The translations under genes were made by a program, and so were the position numbers. This document shows positions 44,596 through 54,136 of a stretch of DNA of 64,000 nt, piece by piece. Origin of the DNA: Nocardioides jiangsuensis (GTDB lineage: Bacteria; Actinomycetota; Actinomycetes; Propionibacteriales; Nocardioidaceae); assembly GCF_019679455.1 (NCBI RefSeq), contig NZ_JAIEZQ010000001.1, forward strand, positions 1,178,001-1,242,000. The letters run 5' to 3'. The notes below the pieces were generated by a model. The model was not told the DNA's origin. It ran no database searches and worked only from the letters and a program-made list of their open reading frames with translations. Numbering within the stretch: the stretch's first letter is position 1; every line of letters starts with the position of its first letter.

Positions 44596-45873
44596 GTGAT
44601 CGATCCGCGACTCCTCCGAGACGACCCTGACCGTGTGCGTGCAGGACAGGCCAAGCGCGGCCTCTCCGCGGACGTGGTCGACCACGCCCTGGCTGCCGAC
44701 GAGCAGCGGCGGTCCTCCATCGCGGAGTACGAGCGGCTCCGGGCGGAGCAGAAGCAGCTCGGCAAGCAGATCCCGCAGGCGCAGGGCGAGGAGAAGCAGG
44801 CCCTGCTCGAGCGCACCAAGACCCTCTCCGCCGACGTGAAGAAGGCCGAGGCGGCGCAGGGCGAGGCCGAGCAGACCTACCGCGAGCTGCTGATGGCGAT
44901 CCCGAACGTGGCCGCCGACGAGGCGCCCGCCGGCGGCGAGGACGATTACGCGGTGCTCGAGGAGGTCGGCACCCCGCGCGACTTCGCCGCGGAGGGCTTC
45001 GAGCCAAAGGACCACGTCGAGCTCGGCCGGATCCTCGGCGCGATCGACGTCGAGCGCGGCGCGAAGGTCTCCGGCGCCCGCTTCTACTACCTCACCGGCG
45101 TCGGCGCGGACCTGGAGCTCGCGCTGGTCAACATGGCGATGGACCAGGCGCGGGGCGCGGGGTTCACCACGATGATCCCGCCCGCGCTGGTGAAGCCGCG
45201 GGCCATGGAGGGCACCGGGTTCCTCGGCCAGGCCGCGGACGACGTGTACCGGATCGAGGGCGACGAGATGTACCTCGTGGGCACCTCGGAGGTCCCGCTG
45301 GCGGCGTACCACTCCGACGAGATCCTCGACGGCCGCTCGTTGCCGCTGCGCTACGCCGCGTTCAGCCCCTGCTTCCGCAAGGAGGCAGGCTCCTACGGCA
45401 AGGACACACGCGGCATCATCCGGGTGCACTGGTTCGACAAGGTGGAGATGTTCTCCTACACGACCGTCGAGGAGTCCGAGGCCGAGCACCAGCGCCTGCT
45501 GGGCTGGGAGAAGGAGTGGCTCGAGAAGCTCGAGCTGGCCTACCGCGTCATCGACACGGCGGCCGGTGACCTAGGCCTGTCGGCGCAGCGCAAGTTCGAC
45601 TGCGAGGCGTGGATCCCGACCCAGGGCCGCTACCGCGAGCTCACCTCGACCTCGAACTGCACCGACTTCCAGGCCCGCCGGCTCGACATCCGCGGCCGCT
45701 TCGAGGACGGCGTGAAGCCGCTGGCCACGCTCAACGGCACGCTCGTGGCGATCCCGCGCACGATCGTGGCGATCCTCGAGACGCACCAGCAGGCGGACGG
45801 GTCGGTGCGGGTCCCCGCGGCGCTCCAGCCCTACCTGCAGGGACGCAAGATCCTGGAGCCGGTCGTTGGCTGA
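44596..45873 (+). CDS. serS: Seryl-tRNA synthetase
   Basis: 425 residues from the GTG at 44596. N-terminal coiled-coil arm that grips the long variable arm of tRNA-Ser (about residues 30-105), then the class II catalytic core with motif 2 ([30 protein letters not shown] region) and motif 3 ([17 protein letters not shown]). Length and order are standard. Downstream genes HAD1 and HAD2 overlap with it or each other, making a three-gene transcript; two tRNA-Ser genes are elsewhere in the window. Confidence 0.97.
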   Translation: MIDPRLLRDDPDRVRAGQAKRGLSADVVDHALAADEQRRSSIAEYERLRAEQKQLGKQIPQAQGEEKQALLERTKTLSADVKKAEAAQGEAEQTYRELLMAIPNVAADEAPAGGEDDYAVLEEVGTPRDFAAEGFEPKDHVELGRILGAIDVERGAKVSGARFYYLTGVGADLELALVNMAMDQARGAGFTTMIPPALVKPRAMEGTGFLGQAADDVYRIEGDEMYLVGTSEVPLAAYHSDEILDGRSLPLRYAAFSPCFRKEAGSYGKDTRGIIRVHWFDKVEMFSYTTVEESEAEHQRLLGWEKEWLEKLELAYRVIDTAAGDLGLSAQRKFDCEAWIPTQGRYRELTSTSNCTDFQARRLDIRGRFEDGVKPLATLNGTLVAIPRTIVAILETHQQADGSVRVPAALQPYLQGRKILEPVVG

Positions 45874-46723
45874 GCCGGTGCACTTCTCCGCGGACGGGCA
45901 CGACCCCGCCTTCTCGCCCCGCCTGGTGGCGCTCGACATCGACGGCACGATCCTGGTCCCCGAGCCGGAGAACGGGTTCAGCGTCGAGGAGACCACCCCG
46001 GCCGTCCGGGACGCGATCGACCGGGCCCTCGAGGCCGGCTGCCACGTGGTGCTGGCCAGCGGCCGCGCGCCGCTGAGCATGAGCGTGGTGCTGCGCCACC
46101 TCGACATGCCCCGCGACAAGGCCACCAAGGTCCTCGCGGTCGCGTCGAACGGCGCGGTGACCTTCTCCTTCCCGCCGCTGAAGGTGGTCAGCGAGGTCAC
46201 CTTCGACGCACGGGAGGCGGTGCGCACCGTCCTCGAGCACGTTCCGGAGGCCGCGGTCGCGGTCGAGGAGCACGGCGTCGGCTACCGGGTGAACCGGCAC
46301 TTCCCCGAGGGCGAGCTCGACGGGGAGATGATCCTGACCCCGATCGAGGAGATGATCGCCAGCGAGGTCAGCCGTGTGATCATCCGCGACCCCGACTCGA
46401 CGTCGGAGGACTTCGTGACCCTCGCGCACAAGCTCGGGCTCCAGGGCACCAACTACTTCATCGGCTGGACCGCCTGGCTCGACCTCGCGCCGGAGGGCGT
46501 CGACAAGGCCAGCGGCCTCGCGGAGGTCGCGGAGCGGCTCGGCGTGGAACCGAAGGACGTGCTCGCGATCGGCGACGGCCGCAACGACATCGAGATGCTG
46601 CGGTGGGCCGGCCGCGGCGTGGCGATGGGCCAGGCGCCCGAGGAGGTCAAGGCGATCGCCGACGGGGTCACCGCGACCGTCTGGGACGACGGGGCCGCGC
46701 TCGAGATCAGCCGCTGGTTCTGA
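45866..46723 (+). CDS. HAD-superfamily (Cof-type) phosphatase 1
   Basis: 285 residues from the TTG at 45866, which overlaps the serS stop and is preceded by CTGGAG; a GTG at 45878 is the alternative. Catalytic motifs: DIDGTIL (nucleophile/acid pair), ASGRAP (motif II Ser) and [15 protein letters not shown] (motif IV). The Cof-type cap module is present. Substrate unknown. Its stop overlaps the next gene by 1 bp. Confidence 0.85.
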   Translation: MAEPVHFSADGHDPAFSPRLVALDIDGTILVPEPENGFSVEETTPAVRDAIDRALEAGCHVVLASGRAPLSMSVVLRHLDMPRDKATKVLAVASNGAVTFSFPPLKVVSEVTFDAREAVRTVLEHVPEAAVAVEEHGVGYRVNRHFPEGELDGEMILTPIEEMIASEVSRVIIRDPDSTSEDFVTLAHKLGLQGTNYFIGWTAWLDLAPEGVDKASGLAEVAERLGVEPKDVLAIGDGRNDIEMLRWAGRGVAMGQAPEEVKAIADGVTATVWDDGAALEISRWF

Positions 46724-47511
46724 TGGTCAGGCTCGTCGCCACCGACCTCGACGGGACGCTGCTGCACACCGACGGCACGGTCACCGCGCGCACCCGTGAG
46801 GTGCTCACCGCGGTCGAGGCGCTCGGGGTCACGGTCGTCTTCGTGACGGGTCGGCCGATCCGCTGGATGGAGGACCTCTGGGAGCACGTCGGCGGGCACG
46901 GCCTGGCGATCTGCTCCAACGGCGGGATCGTGTACGACGTCCACGCCCGCGCCGTGCGCACCGCCCGGCCGATCCCCGTCGAGGTCGGCCTGCAGACCGC
47001 GGCGATTCTGCGCGACGCCGTCCCCGGGACCACGTTCGCGCTCGAGCGCACCCACGGGTTCGCCAAGGAGCCGGACTTCATGCCGCGGATCCCGCCGCCG
47101 GCCGACCTCGCGATCGGGCCGCTGGAGCAGATCCTCGACGACACGGCGGTGAAGTTGCTGGCCCGCCACGAGGACCTGGAGCCGGAGAAGTTCTGGGCCG
47201 AGGTGGAGAGCCACGTCGGGCACCTGGTCACCACCACCTGGTCCTCGACCGGGGCGCTGGTCGAGATCAGCGCCGCCGGCGTGAGCAAGGCGAGCACGCT
47301 GGAGCTGCTCTGCCTCGAGCGCGGGGTGGACGCCTCGGAGGTGGTGGCGTTCGGGGACATGCCCAACGACCTGCCGATGCTCGCGTGGGTCGGCACGTCG
47401 TACGCGATGGCCAACGCCCATCCGACCGTGCAGGAGCTCGCCGACCACGTCGCGCCCTCGAACGAGGAGGACGGCGTCGCCGCGGTCCTCGCCGAGATCT
47501 TCGACCTCTGA
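46723..47511 (+). CDS. HAD-superfamily (Cof-type) phosphatase 2
   Basis: 262 residues. DLDGTLL motif, motif II VFVTGRPI and the Asp pair in FGDMPNDLPML. The ATG overlaps the preceding TGA. It is a second Cof-like enzyme in tandem with the first; the two differ in sequence enough to be old duplicates or unrelated paralogues. Substrate unknown. Confidence 0.87.
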   Translation: MVRLVATDLDGTLLHTDGTVTARTREVLTAVEALGVTVVFVTGRPIRWMEDLWEHVGGHGLAICSNGGIVYDVHARAVRTARPIPVEVGLQTAAILRDAVPGTTFALERTHGFAKEPDFMPRIPPPADLAIGPLEQILDDTAVKLLARHEDLEPEKFWAEVESHVGHLVTTTWSSTGALVEISAAGVSKASTLELLCLERGVDASEVVAFGDMPNDLPMLAWVGTSYAMANAHPTVQELADHVAPSNEEDGVAAVLAEIFDL

Positions 47512-47990
47512 ACCGAGCAGATCCGGGAACCGGAACGGCCCCGGCTGCGTCGGAACCTCATGAGCCTGTCCCGGACCCTCCGGAGCGTCCCAGTGCTCCG
47601 GCTCACCACCCCGCTCTGCAGCGGGTCCGGCCCTGCGGAGCCCCAGGACGTCGCACGCGTCGAGAAGCTCGCCGGCGGTCCCGCCCCGTCCGGTGAGAAG
47701 CCCGTCGGCGGTCGGCGGGTCGATCCGGGAACCGAGAGCTCGGCATCGGCCCCCACCGCCGGCGGGAACCCCGCGTCGGGCCCCGCGTCGGGCCCCGCGT
47801 CGGGCCCTGCGACCCGGCGGGCGTGAAGCCCCGGCGGCGGCCGGTTGGTCCGAGCACCGGGAGCTCGGCGACAGGACCGGCCGCCGGCGGTCACGCGTCC
47901 GACAGCCCCGGTTCGCGTGTTCCCCTTCCACAATCGGCCGATCCGCGCCAGACTCGACCATCGGTATGTGATCCACGTCACGGAGGTCAT
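47512..47990. other. 479-bp non-coding gap with a tandem repeat
   Basis: No convincing gene. A 12-bp unit CCCCGCGTCGGG is repeated three times exactly at 47769-47804 with a degenerate fourth unit. Open frames across it on both strands are compositional. A SD-like GGAGGT lies at the right end before the gene at 47991. Confidence 0.6.
47769..47804. repeat. Three perfect 12-bp tandem repeats
   Basis: CCCCGCGTCGGG at 47769-47780, 47781-47792 and 47793-47804, followed by a mutated partial copy. Probably slippage-prone and variable between strains. Confidence 0.75.
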
Positions 47991-48266
47991 ATGTCTTCGC
48001 AGGACGCAGTAGGCACGACTCGGGAGGCGCTGACGACGCTCGCCGCGGCGGTGCTCCGGGTCCGCAACGAGTACGGCGACACCCTCGGCGTACGGCGGCT
48101 CACGTCGGACGTCGACCGGCTCCAGGCCGACCTCGACGAGCTCGGGACCCCCGCGCCGGGCCACCGGCCCGACGTCGCCCCGCGCGAGCTGCTCGAGATC
48201 CCCGACGCCCCCTACGACGAGAGCATGTGGCAGGACGCCCAGTCCGAGGCTCAGCACGCCCCGTGA
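47991..48266 (+). CDS. Small conserved actinobacterial protein, unknown function
   Basis: 91 residues, ATG at 47991 with CGGAGGT 5-10 bp upstream. Contains a predicted helix with RVRNEYGDTLGVRRL and a coiled-coil-like SDVDRLQADLDEL, then a disordered acidic tail. No hydrophobic segment. I cannot assign a function. It precedes sdhC by 14 bp and may be cotranscribed with the succinate dehydrogenase genes. Confidence 0.75.
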   Translation: MSSQDAVGTTREALTTLAAAVLRVRNEYGDTLGVRRLTSDVDRLQADLDELGTPAPGHRPDVAPRELLEIPDAPYDESMWQDAQSEAQHAP

Positions 48267-48280
48267 GGGGCGCACCGCCG

Positions 48281-49069
48281 ATGAGCTCAGGAGTGCGCAG
48301 CCCGGGACGGGCCGAGATCCAGGGTCGGACCCTGCGCCAGGACACGTGGTGGCTCCAGCCCCTGGTCACCTTCGTGGTGCTGCTCGCCTTCGTCGTCTAC
48401 GCGACGTGGCGCGCCTTCGCCGGCGAGCACTACTACGCGTCGCCGTACCTCTCGCCGTTCTACTCGCCGTGCATGGGCGCCCAGTGCGTCGAGGGGTCCG
48501 CGGACTTCGGCCGGCCCTTCGACTGGTTCCCGTGGTCGCCGGCGCTGATCATCCTGGTCATCCCGCTCGGGTTCCGGATGACCTGCTACTACTACCGCAA
48601 GGCCTACTACCGGGCGTTCTGGCTCTCCCCGCCGGCCTGCGCGGTCGCCGAGCCGCACGGCCGCTACACCGGCGAGCGGCGGTTCCCGCTCATCCTGCAG
48701 AACCTGCACCGGTGGTTCCTGATCGTCTCCGCGCTGGTCGCCCTCGTGCTCAGCTACGACGTGGTGCTCGCCTTCCGCGACGCCGACCACGAGTGGGGGC
48801 ACATGGGCCTCGGCACGCTGGTGCTGCTGGTCAACGTGCTGCTGATCTGGGGCTACACCCTGTCCTGCCACTCCTGCCGCCACCTGATCGGCGGCCGGCT
48901 GCGGCACTTCTCCAAGCATCCCGTCCGCTACCGGGCGTGGACCCTGGTCTCGCGGCTCAACGGCCACCACGCGAAGTTCGCCTGGCTGTCGCTGTTCTCG
49001 GTCGCGCTCGCCGACCTGTACGTCTACCTGCTCGCCACCGGCGCGATCACCGACCCGAGGTTCTTCTGA
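48281..49069 (+). CDS. sdhC: Succinate dehydrogenase membrane anchor (SdhC type, actinobacterial)
   Basis: 262 residues with five hydrophobic helices and several conserved His residues that can hold heme, e.g. in the LQNLHRWFLI and SCHSCRHLIGGRL segments. In this actinobacterial group one long anchor subunit replaces SdhC/SdhD. It is immediately followed by sdhA and sdhB (1-bp and 40-bp spacing), which confirms the complex. The ATG at 48281 follows GAGGGGCG. Confidence 0.88.
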   Translation: MSSGVRSPGRAEIQGRTLRQDTWWLQPLVTFVVLLAFVVYATWRAFAGEHYYASPYLSPFYSPCMGAQCVEGSADFGRPFDWFPWSPALIILVIPLGFRMTCYYYRKAYYRAFWLSPPACAVAEPHGRYTGERRFPLILQNLHRWFLIVSALVALVLSYDVVLAFRDADHEWGHMGLGTLVLLVNVLLIWGYTLSCHSCRHLIGGRLRHFSKHPVRYRAWTLVSRLNGHHAKFAWLSLFSVALADLYVYLLATGAITDPRFF

Positions 49070-49070
49070 G

Positions 49071-50975
49071 ATGACCGGCCCCGACACAGGACCGAGCAGC
49101 CGGCACCCCATGACCGGCAACCGGATGGACCCCGGTGACGAGACCGAGCCCTCGTACGGCACCGGCTTCGAGACCCACGCGTACGACGTCGTGGTGATCG
49201 GCGCGGGCGGGGCCGGGCTCCGGGCGGCGATCGCCGCCCACGACGCAGGGGCCCGGGTCGCGGTGGTGTGCAAGTCCCTGCTGGGCAAGGCGCACACCGT
49301 GATGGCCGAGGGCGGGATCGCCGCCGCGATGGGCAACGTCTACGCCGAGGACGGCTGGCAGGTGCACTTCCGCGACACCATGCGCGGCGGCAAGATGCTC
49401 AACAACTGGCGGATGGCCCAGCTGCACGCGCAGGAGGCGCCCGAGCGGGTGATGGAGCTCGAGGAGTGGGGGGCGCTGTTCGACCGGACCCCCGACGGGC
49501 TGATCTCCCAACGCGACTTCGGCGGCCACCGCTTCGCCCGGCTCGCCCACGTCGGCGACCGCACCGGCCTGGAGATGATCCGCACCCTGCAGCAGCGGAC
49601 CGTCGCGCTCGGGATCGACGTGTTCATGGAGTGCACGGTCACCGAGATCTTCACCGACCGCTCCGGGCCGGCCCCGACGGTGACCGGCGCCTTCGGCTAC
49701 TGGCGCGAGACGGGCCGGTTCGTGGTGTTCGAGGCGCCCTCGGTGGTGCTCGCCACCGGCGGGATCGGGAAGTCCTACCAGGTGACCTCGAACTCCTGGG
49801 AGTACACCGGCGACGGGCACGCGCTCGCGCTGCGGGCCGGGGCCAGCCTGATCAACATGGAGTTCGTGCAGTTCCACCCGACCGGGATGGTCTGGCCGCC
49901 GTCGGTGCGCGGGATCCTCGTCACCGAGTCGGTGCGCGGCGACGGCGGCGTGCTGCGCAACTCCGAGGGCGAGCGGTTCATGTTCGACTACATCCCGGAG
50001 TACTTCAAGGCCGAGACCGCCGACACGGTCGAGGAAGCCGAGGGCTGGTACGCCGACAAGAAGAACAACCGGCGCCCGCCCGAGCTGCTGCCGCGCGACG
50101 AGGTGGCGCGCGCCATCAACTCCGAGATCAAGGCCGGCCGCGGGTCACCGCACGGCGGGGTCTTCCTCGACATCGCCTCCCGCCGCGACGCCGACTTCAT
50201 CCGGCGCCGGCTGCCGTCGATGTACCACCAGTTCAAGGAGCTCGCCGACGTCGACATCACCGCCGAGCCGATGGAGGTCGGCCCGACCTGCCACTACGTG
50301 ATGGGCGGGGTCGAGGTCGACGCGGACACCGAGCGCAGCAAGGTGGTCGGGCTGTACGCCGCGGGCGAGGTGGCCGGCGGCATGCACGGCTCCAACCGGC
50401 TCGGTGGCAACTCGCTGTCGGACCTGCTGGTGTTCGGCCGCCGCGCCGGCCACAACGCCGCCTACCACGCGTACGGCGCCGCGCAGGACCGTCCACGGAT
50501 ACGCGACGAGGAGGTCCGCGCCGCGGCCGACGCCGCCCTGGCGCCGTTCCGGCTCGAGGAGGACGGTGGCGCGGAGAACCCGTACACCGTGCAGAAGGAC
50601 CTTCAGGACGTGATGCAGCGGCTCGTCGGGATCATCCGCAAGGCCGACGAGCTGACCGAGTCGCTCGCGGAGATCGGCCGGCTCAAGGAACGCGCCCGGC
50701 ACCTGCTCGTCGAGGGCCACCGGCAGTACAACCCCGGCTGGCACCTCGCGCTCGACCTCGCCAACATGCTGCTGGTGTCCGAGTGCGTGGCGACCGCGGC
50801 GCTCGCGCGCGAGGAGTCCCGGGGAGGCCACACGCGCGACGACTTCCCGGGTCCCGACCCGGAGTGGGGCGCCCGGAACCTGGTGCTGACGCTCGAGGGC
50901 GACGCCGTACGCCTGGAGCAGCAGCCGCTGCCGGTGATGCCCGACCAGCTCAAGACGCTGTTCGAGGACGCGTGA
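49071..50975 (+). CDS. sdhA: Succinate dehydrogenase/fumarate reductase flavoprotein subunit
   Basis: 634 residues. FAD-binding Rossmann motif VVIGAGGAGLRAA (42-54), the covalent-flavin histidine in KAHTVMAEGG (His75), the HPTGM active-site segment and GSNRLGGNSL near 440. Complete, cytoplasmic. Start ATG at 49071 directly follows sdhC. Members of this group work as menaquinone-linked dehydrogenases or fumarate reductases in actinobacteria. Confidence 0.96.
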   Translation: MTGPDTGPSSRHPMTGNRMDPGDETEPSYGTGFETHAYDVVVIGAGGAGLRAAIAAHDAGARVAVVCKSLLGKAHTVMAEGGIAAAMGNVYAEDGWQVHFRDTMRGGKMLNNWRMAQLHAQEAPERVMELEEWGALFDRTPDGLISQRDFGGHRFARLAHVGDRTGLEMIRTLQQRTVALGIDVFMECTVTEIFTDRSGPAPTVTGAFGYWRETGRFVVFEAPSVVLATGGIGKSYQVTSNSWEYTGDGHALALRAGASLINMEFVQFHPTGMVWPPSVRGILVTESVRGDGGVLRNSEGERFMFDYIPEYFKAETADTVEEAEGWYADKKNNRRPPELLPRDEVARAINSEIKAGRGSPHGGVFLDIASRRDADFIRRRLPSMYHQFKELADVDITAEPMEVGPTCHYVMGGVEVDADTERSKVVGLYAAGEVAGGMHGSNRLGGNSLSDLLVFGRRAGHNAAYHAYGAAQDRPRIRDEEVRAAADAALAPFRLEEDGGAENPYTVQKDLQDVMQRLVGIIRKADELTESLAEIGRLKERARHLLVEGHRQYNPGWHLALDLANMLLVSECVATAALAREESRGGHTRDDFPGPDPEWGARNLVLTLEGDAVRLEQQPLPVMPDQLKTLFEDA

Positions 50976-51015
50976 GCGTGACGGAGCCGGGCGGCCGGCG
51001 GGACGGGGATGCGTG

Positions 51016-51789
51016 ATGGGGTACGACCTTCACCTGCGGGTCTGGCGCGGTGACGCGGCCGGAGGGGACCTCGGCGACTACACGGTCCAGGTCGAGGAGG
51101 GCGAGGTGGTGCTCGACGCGATCCACCGGCTCCAGGCGACCCAGACCGGCGACCTCGCCGTCCGGTGGAACTGCAAGGCCGGCAAGTGCGGCTCGTGCAG
51201 CGCGGAGGTCAACGGCCGGCCGCGGCTGATGTGCATGACGCGGCTCGCGGACTTCGACCCCGCCGAGACGGTCACGGTCACCCCGATGCGCGGCTTCCCG
51301 GTGATCCGCGACCTGGTGACCGACGTGTCGTTCAACTACGCGAAGGCGCAGGAGGTGCCGGCGTTCGCGCCGACCCCGCGGGACGCCGACGGCAAGCGCC
51401 GGATGATGCAGGAGGACGTCGAGCGCGGCCAGGAGTTCCGCAAGTGCATCGAGTGCTTCCTGTGCCAGGACACCTGCCACGTGGTCCGCGACCACGAGGA
51501 GAACAAGGAGGCCTTCGCCGGTCCCCGGTTCTTCCTCAGGTACGCCGAGCTCGACATGCACCCGCTGGACACCCACGACCGCCGGCAGCTCGCCCAGGAC
51601 GCCGCCGGGCTCGGGATGTGCAACATCACCAAGTGCTGCACCGAGGTGTGCCCCGAGGGCATCAAGATCACCGACAACGCGATCATCCCGATGAAGGAGC
51701 GCGTGGTGGACCGCAAGTACGACCCGGTGGTGTGGTTGGGGTCGAAGATCTTCCGCCGCGACCGGCGCGACGAGGTCGAGCGGGGCTAG
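51016..51789 (+). CDS. sdhB: Succinate dehydrogenase iron-sulfur subunit
   Basis: 257 residues. 2Fe-2S ligands Cys53, Cys58, Cys61 and Cys73 in CKAGKCGSC...C, followed by ferredoxin-type clusters around KCIECFLCQDTC and MCNITKCCTEVCPEGI. The ATG at 51016 is one codon after an alternative GTG. It completes the sdhCAB operon. Confidence 0.96.
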   Translation: MGYDLHLRVWRGDAAGGDLGDYTVQVEEGEVVLDAIHRLQATQTGDLAVRWNCKAGKCGSCSAEVNGRPRLMCMTRLADFDPAETVTVTPMRGFPVIRDLVTDVSFNYAKAQEVPAFAPTPRDADGKRRMMQEDVERGQEFRKCIECFLCQDTCHVVRDHEENKEAFAGPRFFLRYAELDMHPLDTHDRRQLAQDAAGLGMCNITKCCTEVCPEGIKITDNAIIPMKERVVDRKYDPVVWLGSKIFRRDRRDEVERG

Positions 51790-51802
51790 GGGGTACGGCG
51801 CC

Positions 51803-52090
51803 ATGGCAGAGCTGCTCACGCAGGAGGAGATCGACCGCGCGCTCGCGGGGGAGCTGACGCACTGGACCCAGCAGGGCGACACGATCACCCGCTCGGTGAA
51901 GGCGCCCACGTTCATGGACGGGATCCACTTCGTGCAGCGGGTGGCGGAGGTCGCCGAGGACCTCGACCACCACCCCGACATCGACATCCGGTGGCGGACG
52001 GTCACCTTCACCCTCACGACGCACGCCGCGCACGGGCTGACCGCGCGGGACCTCCGGCTCGCGGGGGACATCGACCGCCTGGTCGACTAG
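51803..52090 (+). CDS. Pterin-4a-carbinolamine dehydratase
   Basis: 95 residues, ATG at 51803, 13 bp after sdhB. Short alpha/beta protein with the conserved DHHPDIDIRW motif and the THAAHGLTARD end. Acts in tetrahydrobiopterin recycling or, in bacteria lacking phenylalanine hydroxylase, on pterins or as a moonlighting protein. No PhhA gene is visible nearby. Confidence 0.92.
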   Translation: MAELLTQEEIDRALAGELTHWTQQGDTITRSVKAPTFMDGIHFVQRVAEVAEDLDHHPDIDIRWRTVTFTLTTHAAHGLTARDLRLAGDIDRLVD

Positions 52091-52106
52091 CCCCACCGCG
52101 TCCCCG

Positions 52107-52706
52107 TCAGAGGTACATGCCCCCGCCGCGGCCCTGGTGCTCGTCGGGCCGGCCGGCCTGCGTCTCGGCCGCGCGCTCGGCGGCCTGCTGCGCGGCCTGG
52201 ACCGCCTCCTCGGGGATCATCCCCGGCGGCAGCGCCCGGCGCATCTGCTCGAGCTGGGCCCGGGCCGCCACCTGCTGGGCGTAGATCGCGGTCTGGATGC
52301 CGTGGAAGAGCCCCTCGAGCCACCCCACGAGCTGGGCCTGCGCGATCCGCAGCTCCGCCTCGGACGGCGTCTCGTTCGTGAAGGGGAGCGCGAGCCGCTC
52401 CAGCTCCTCGACCAGCTCGGGCGCGAGCCCCTGCTCGAGCTCCTTGATCGAGGACTCGTGGATCTCCTTGAGCCGCTGGCGGCTGGCCTCGTCGAGCGGC
52501 GCCGCCTTCACCTCCTCGAGGAGCTGGCGGATCATGCTGCCGATCCGCATCACCTTGGCCGGCTGCTCCACCAGGTCGGTGATGTGGCGCTCGCCGTCCT
52601 CGCCCTCCGAGCCGGGCTGGCCGGTCACGGACATCCCGTCGGGGCCGATGATGACGACCTTCGGGTCGTCGTCGTTCCCGTTGGTCTCGGGGCTCTGGTC
52701 AGTCAT
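52107..52706 (-). CDS. bpa: Bacterial proteasome activator Bpa (PafE)
   Basis: 199 residues. Acidic, disordered N-terminus followed by four long helices (about 45-165) that assemble as a dodecamer ring on the 20S proteasome, and a C-terminal tail ending GGGMYL, matching the HbYX-like docking motif (GQYL in mycobacteria). ATP-independent proteasome activation in actinobacteria is a known function of this family. 9 bp upstream of the oxidoreductase gene on the same strand. Confidence 0.93.
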   Translation of the reverse strand: MTDQSPETNGNDDDPKVVIIGPDGMSVTGQPGSEGEDGERHITDLVEQPAKVMRIGSMIRQLLEEVKAAPLDEASRQRLKEIHESSIKELEQGLAPELVEELERLALPFTNETPSEAELRIAQAQLVGWLEGLFHGIQTAIYAQQVAARAQLEQMRRALPPGMIPEEAVQAAQQAAERAAETQAGRPDEHQGRGGGMYL

Positions 52707-52715
52707 GCCTTCACC

Positions 52716-53693
52716 TTACGTAGTGAGAACGATCTTGCCGGTGTGCTGTCCGCTCTCCATCAGGCGGTGCGCCTCGGCCGCCTGCTCGAGCGGGAAGGAG
52801 GTGTGCACCAGCGTCCGCACGCTGCCGTCCGAGACCAGCGGCCACACGTGCTCGACCACCGACGCGCAGATCGCGGCCTTCTCCTCGACCGGCCGCGAGC
52901 GCAGCGACGTGGCGATCACCGCGCCGCGCTTGACGAGCAGCTTGCCGATGTTCAGCTCCGCCTTGGACCCGCCCTGCATGCCGATGATCACCAGGCGGCC
53001 CTGGGTGGCCAGCGCCGAGACGTTGCGGTCGAGGTACTTCGCCCCCATGTTGTCGAGGATGACGTCGGCGCCGCGGCCGTCGGTGGCGGCCCGGACCTCC
53101 TCGACGAAGTCCTGGTCGCGGTAGCTCACGGCCACGTCGGCGCCGAGCGAGCGGCACAGCTCCAGCTTCTCATCCGACCCCGCGGTGGTGACCACCGTCG
53201 AGCCGAGCGCCTTGGCGAGCTGGATCGCGACGCTGCCGATGCCGCCGGCGCCGCCGTGCACGAGCAGGGTCTCGCCGGGCTGGAGCCCGGCCACCATGAA
53301 CACGTTGGACCACACGGTGCAGGCCACCTCGGGCAGCGCGCCGGCGGTCACCAGGTCGACGCCCTTGGGGACGGGCATCAGCTGCCCGGCCGGTACGGCG
53401 ACCTTCTCGGCGTACCCGCCTCCGGCGAGCAGCGCGCAGACCTCGTCGCCGACGGCCCAGTCCGTCACGTCGGGGGCCACCGCGCTCACCACGCCGGAGC
53501 ACTCGAGGCCGAGCACGTCGGAGGCGCCGGGCGGCGGCGGGTAGTGCCCCTGTCGCTGCAGGGTGTCGGCGCGGTTCACCGCGGTCGCGGTCACGTCGAG
53601 GACGACCTCGCCGGGCCCCGGCTCGGGGTCGGGCAGGTCGGTGACGGTGAGGACCTCGGGCCCTCCGGGTGCGGAGGCGATGACGGCGCGCAT
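52716..53693 (-). CDS. PIG3/QOR-type NAD(P)H quinone oxidoreductase
   Basis: 325 residues from the ATG at 53693. MDR Rossmann domain with LLVHGGAGGIGSVAIQLAK, no zinc ligands, and the C-terminal IGMQGGSKAELNI segment typical of the PIG3 subgroup. Soluble; probable quinone or enoyl reductase. Cotranscribed with bpa. Confidence 0.9.
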   Translation of the reverse strand: MRAVIASAPGGPEVLTVTDLPDPEPGPGEVVLDVTATAVNRADTLQRQGHYPPPPGASDVLGLECSGVVSAVAPDVTDWAVGDEVCALLAGGGYAEKVAVPAGQLMPVPKGVDLVTAGALPEVACTVWSNVFMVAGLQPGETLLVHGGAGGIGSVAIQLAKALGSTVVTTAGSDEKLELCRSLGADVAVSYRDQDFVEEVRAATDGRGADVILDNMGAKYLDRNVSALATQGRLVIIGMQGGSKAELNIGKLLVKRGAVIATSLRSRPVEEKAAICASVVEHVWPLVSDGSVRTLVHTSFPLEQAAEAHRLMESGQHTGKIVLTT

Positions 53694-53726
53694 GAGCCCC
53701 AGGCTATTGCGCCGCGACAAGCGGGG

Positions 53727-54014
53727 TCACTCGGTGCCGACGAGGTCGTCCTCGTTGAAGTCGTCGGGGCTCACGTCCTCGCCGCCCCACTTCTCGGCCA
53801 GCGCCTGGGCACGGCCGGCCAGCTCCTCGACGTCGGCGACGCTCCCGCCGCGCAGCCCGGCGGCGTAGCCGACCAGGAACGTGGTGATGGGGGCGGCCGG
53901 ACGCTCGACGGAGTGCGCGGCGTCGCGGGCCAGGTCCAGGATCAGTCCCTCGTCGACCTCGGCGTCCACCTCGAGGGCGTCGCAGAGCTCGTCGATCCAG
54001 TCGTGCAGAGTCAC
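53727..54014 (-). CDS. DUF6457-type small protein
   Basis: 95 residues from the GTG at 54014. Begins MTLHDWIDELCDALEVD and continues with an all-helical domain and an acidic C-terminus. Small proteins of this type are often found beside molybdenum-cofactor genes, as here (MobA 123 bp away on the same strand). Function unknown. Confidence 0.8.
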   Translation of the reverse strand: MTLHDWIDELCDALEVDAEVDEGLILDLARDAAHSVERPAAPITTFLVGYAAGLRGGSVADVEELAGRAQALAEKWGGEDVSPDDFNEDDLVGTE

Positions 54015-54136
54015 GGTTCCCAGAGTTCTACGTGGACCGGGTTCTCGCAACCCCTGGGCGGATTCTCGCCGACTTGGACCGATCCGTCCGACCGACTGGA
54101 CGGGCGGATCGCCCGAAATGACCAGCCTCCGACCCA

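Noticed and set aside
47560-47826. Possible 88-codon gene with ASGP repeats
   Set aside because: The repeat is a 12-bp DNA tandem element seen equally in other frames, with no ribosome site and no conserved motif.
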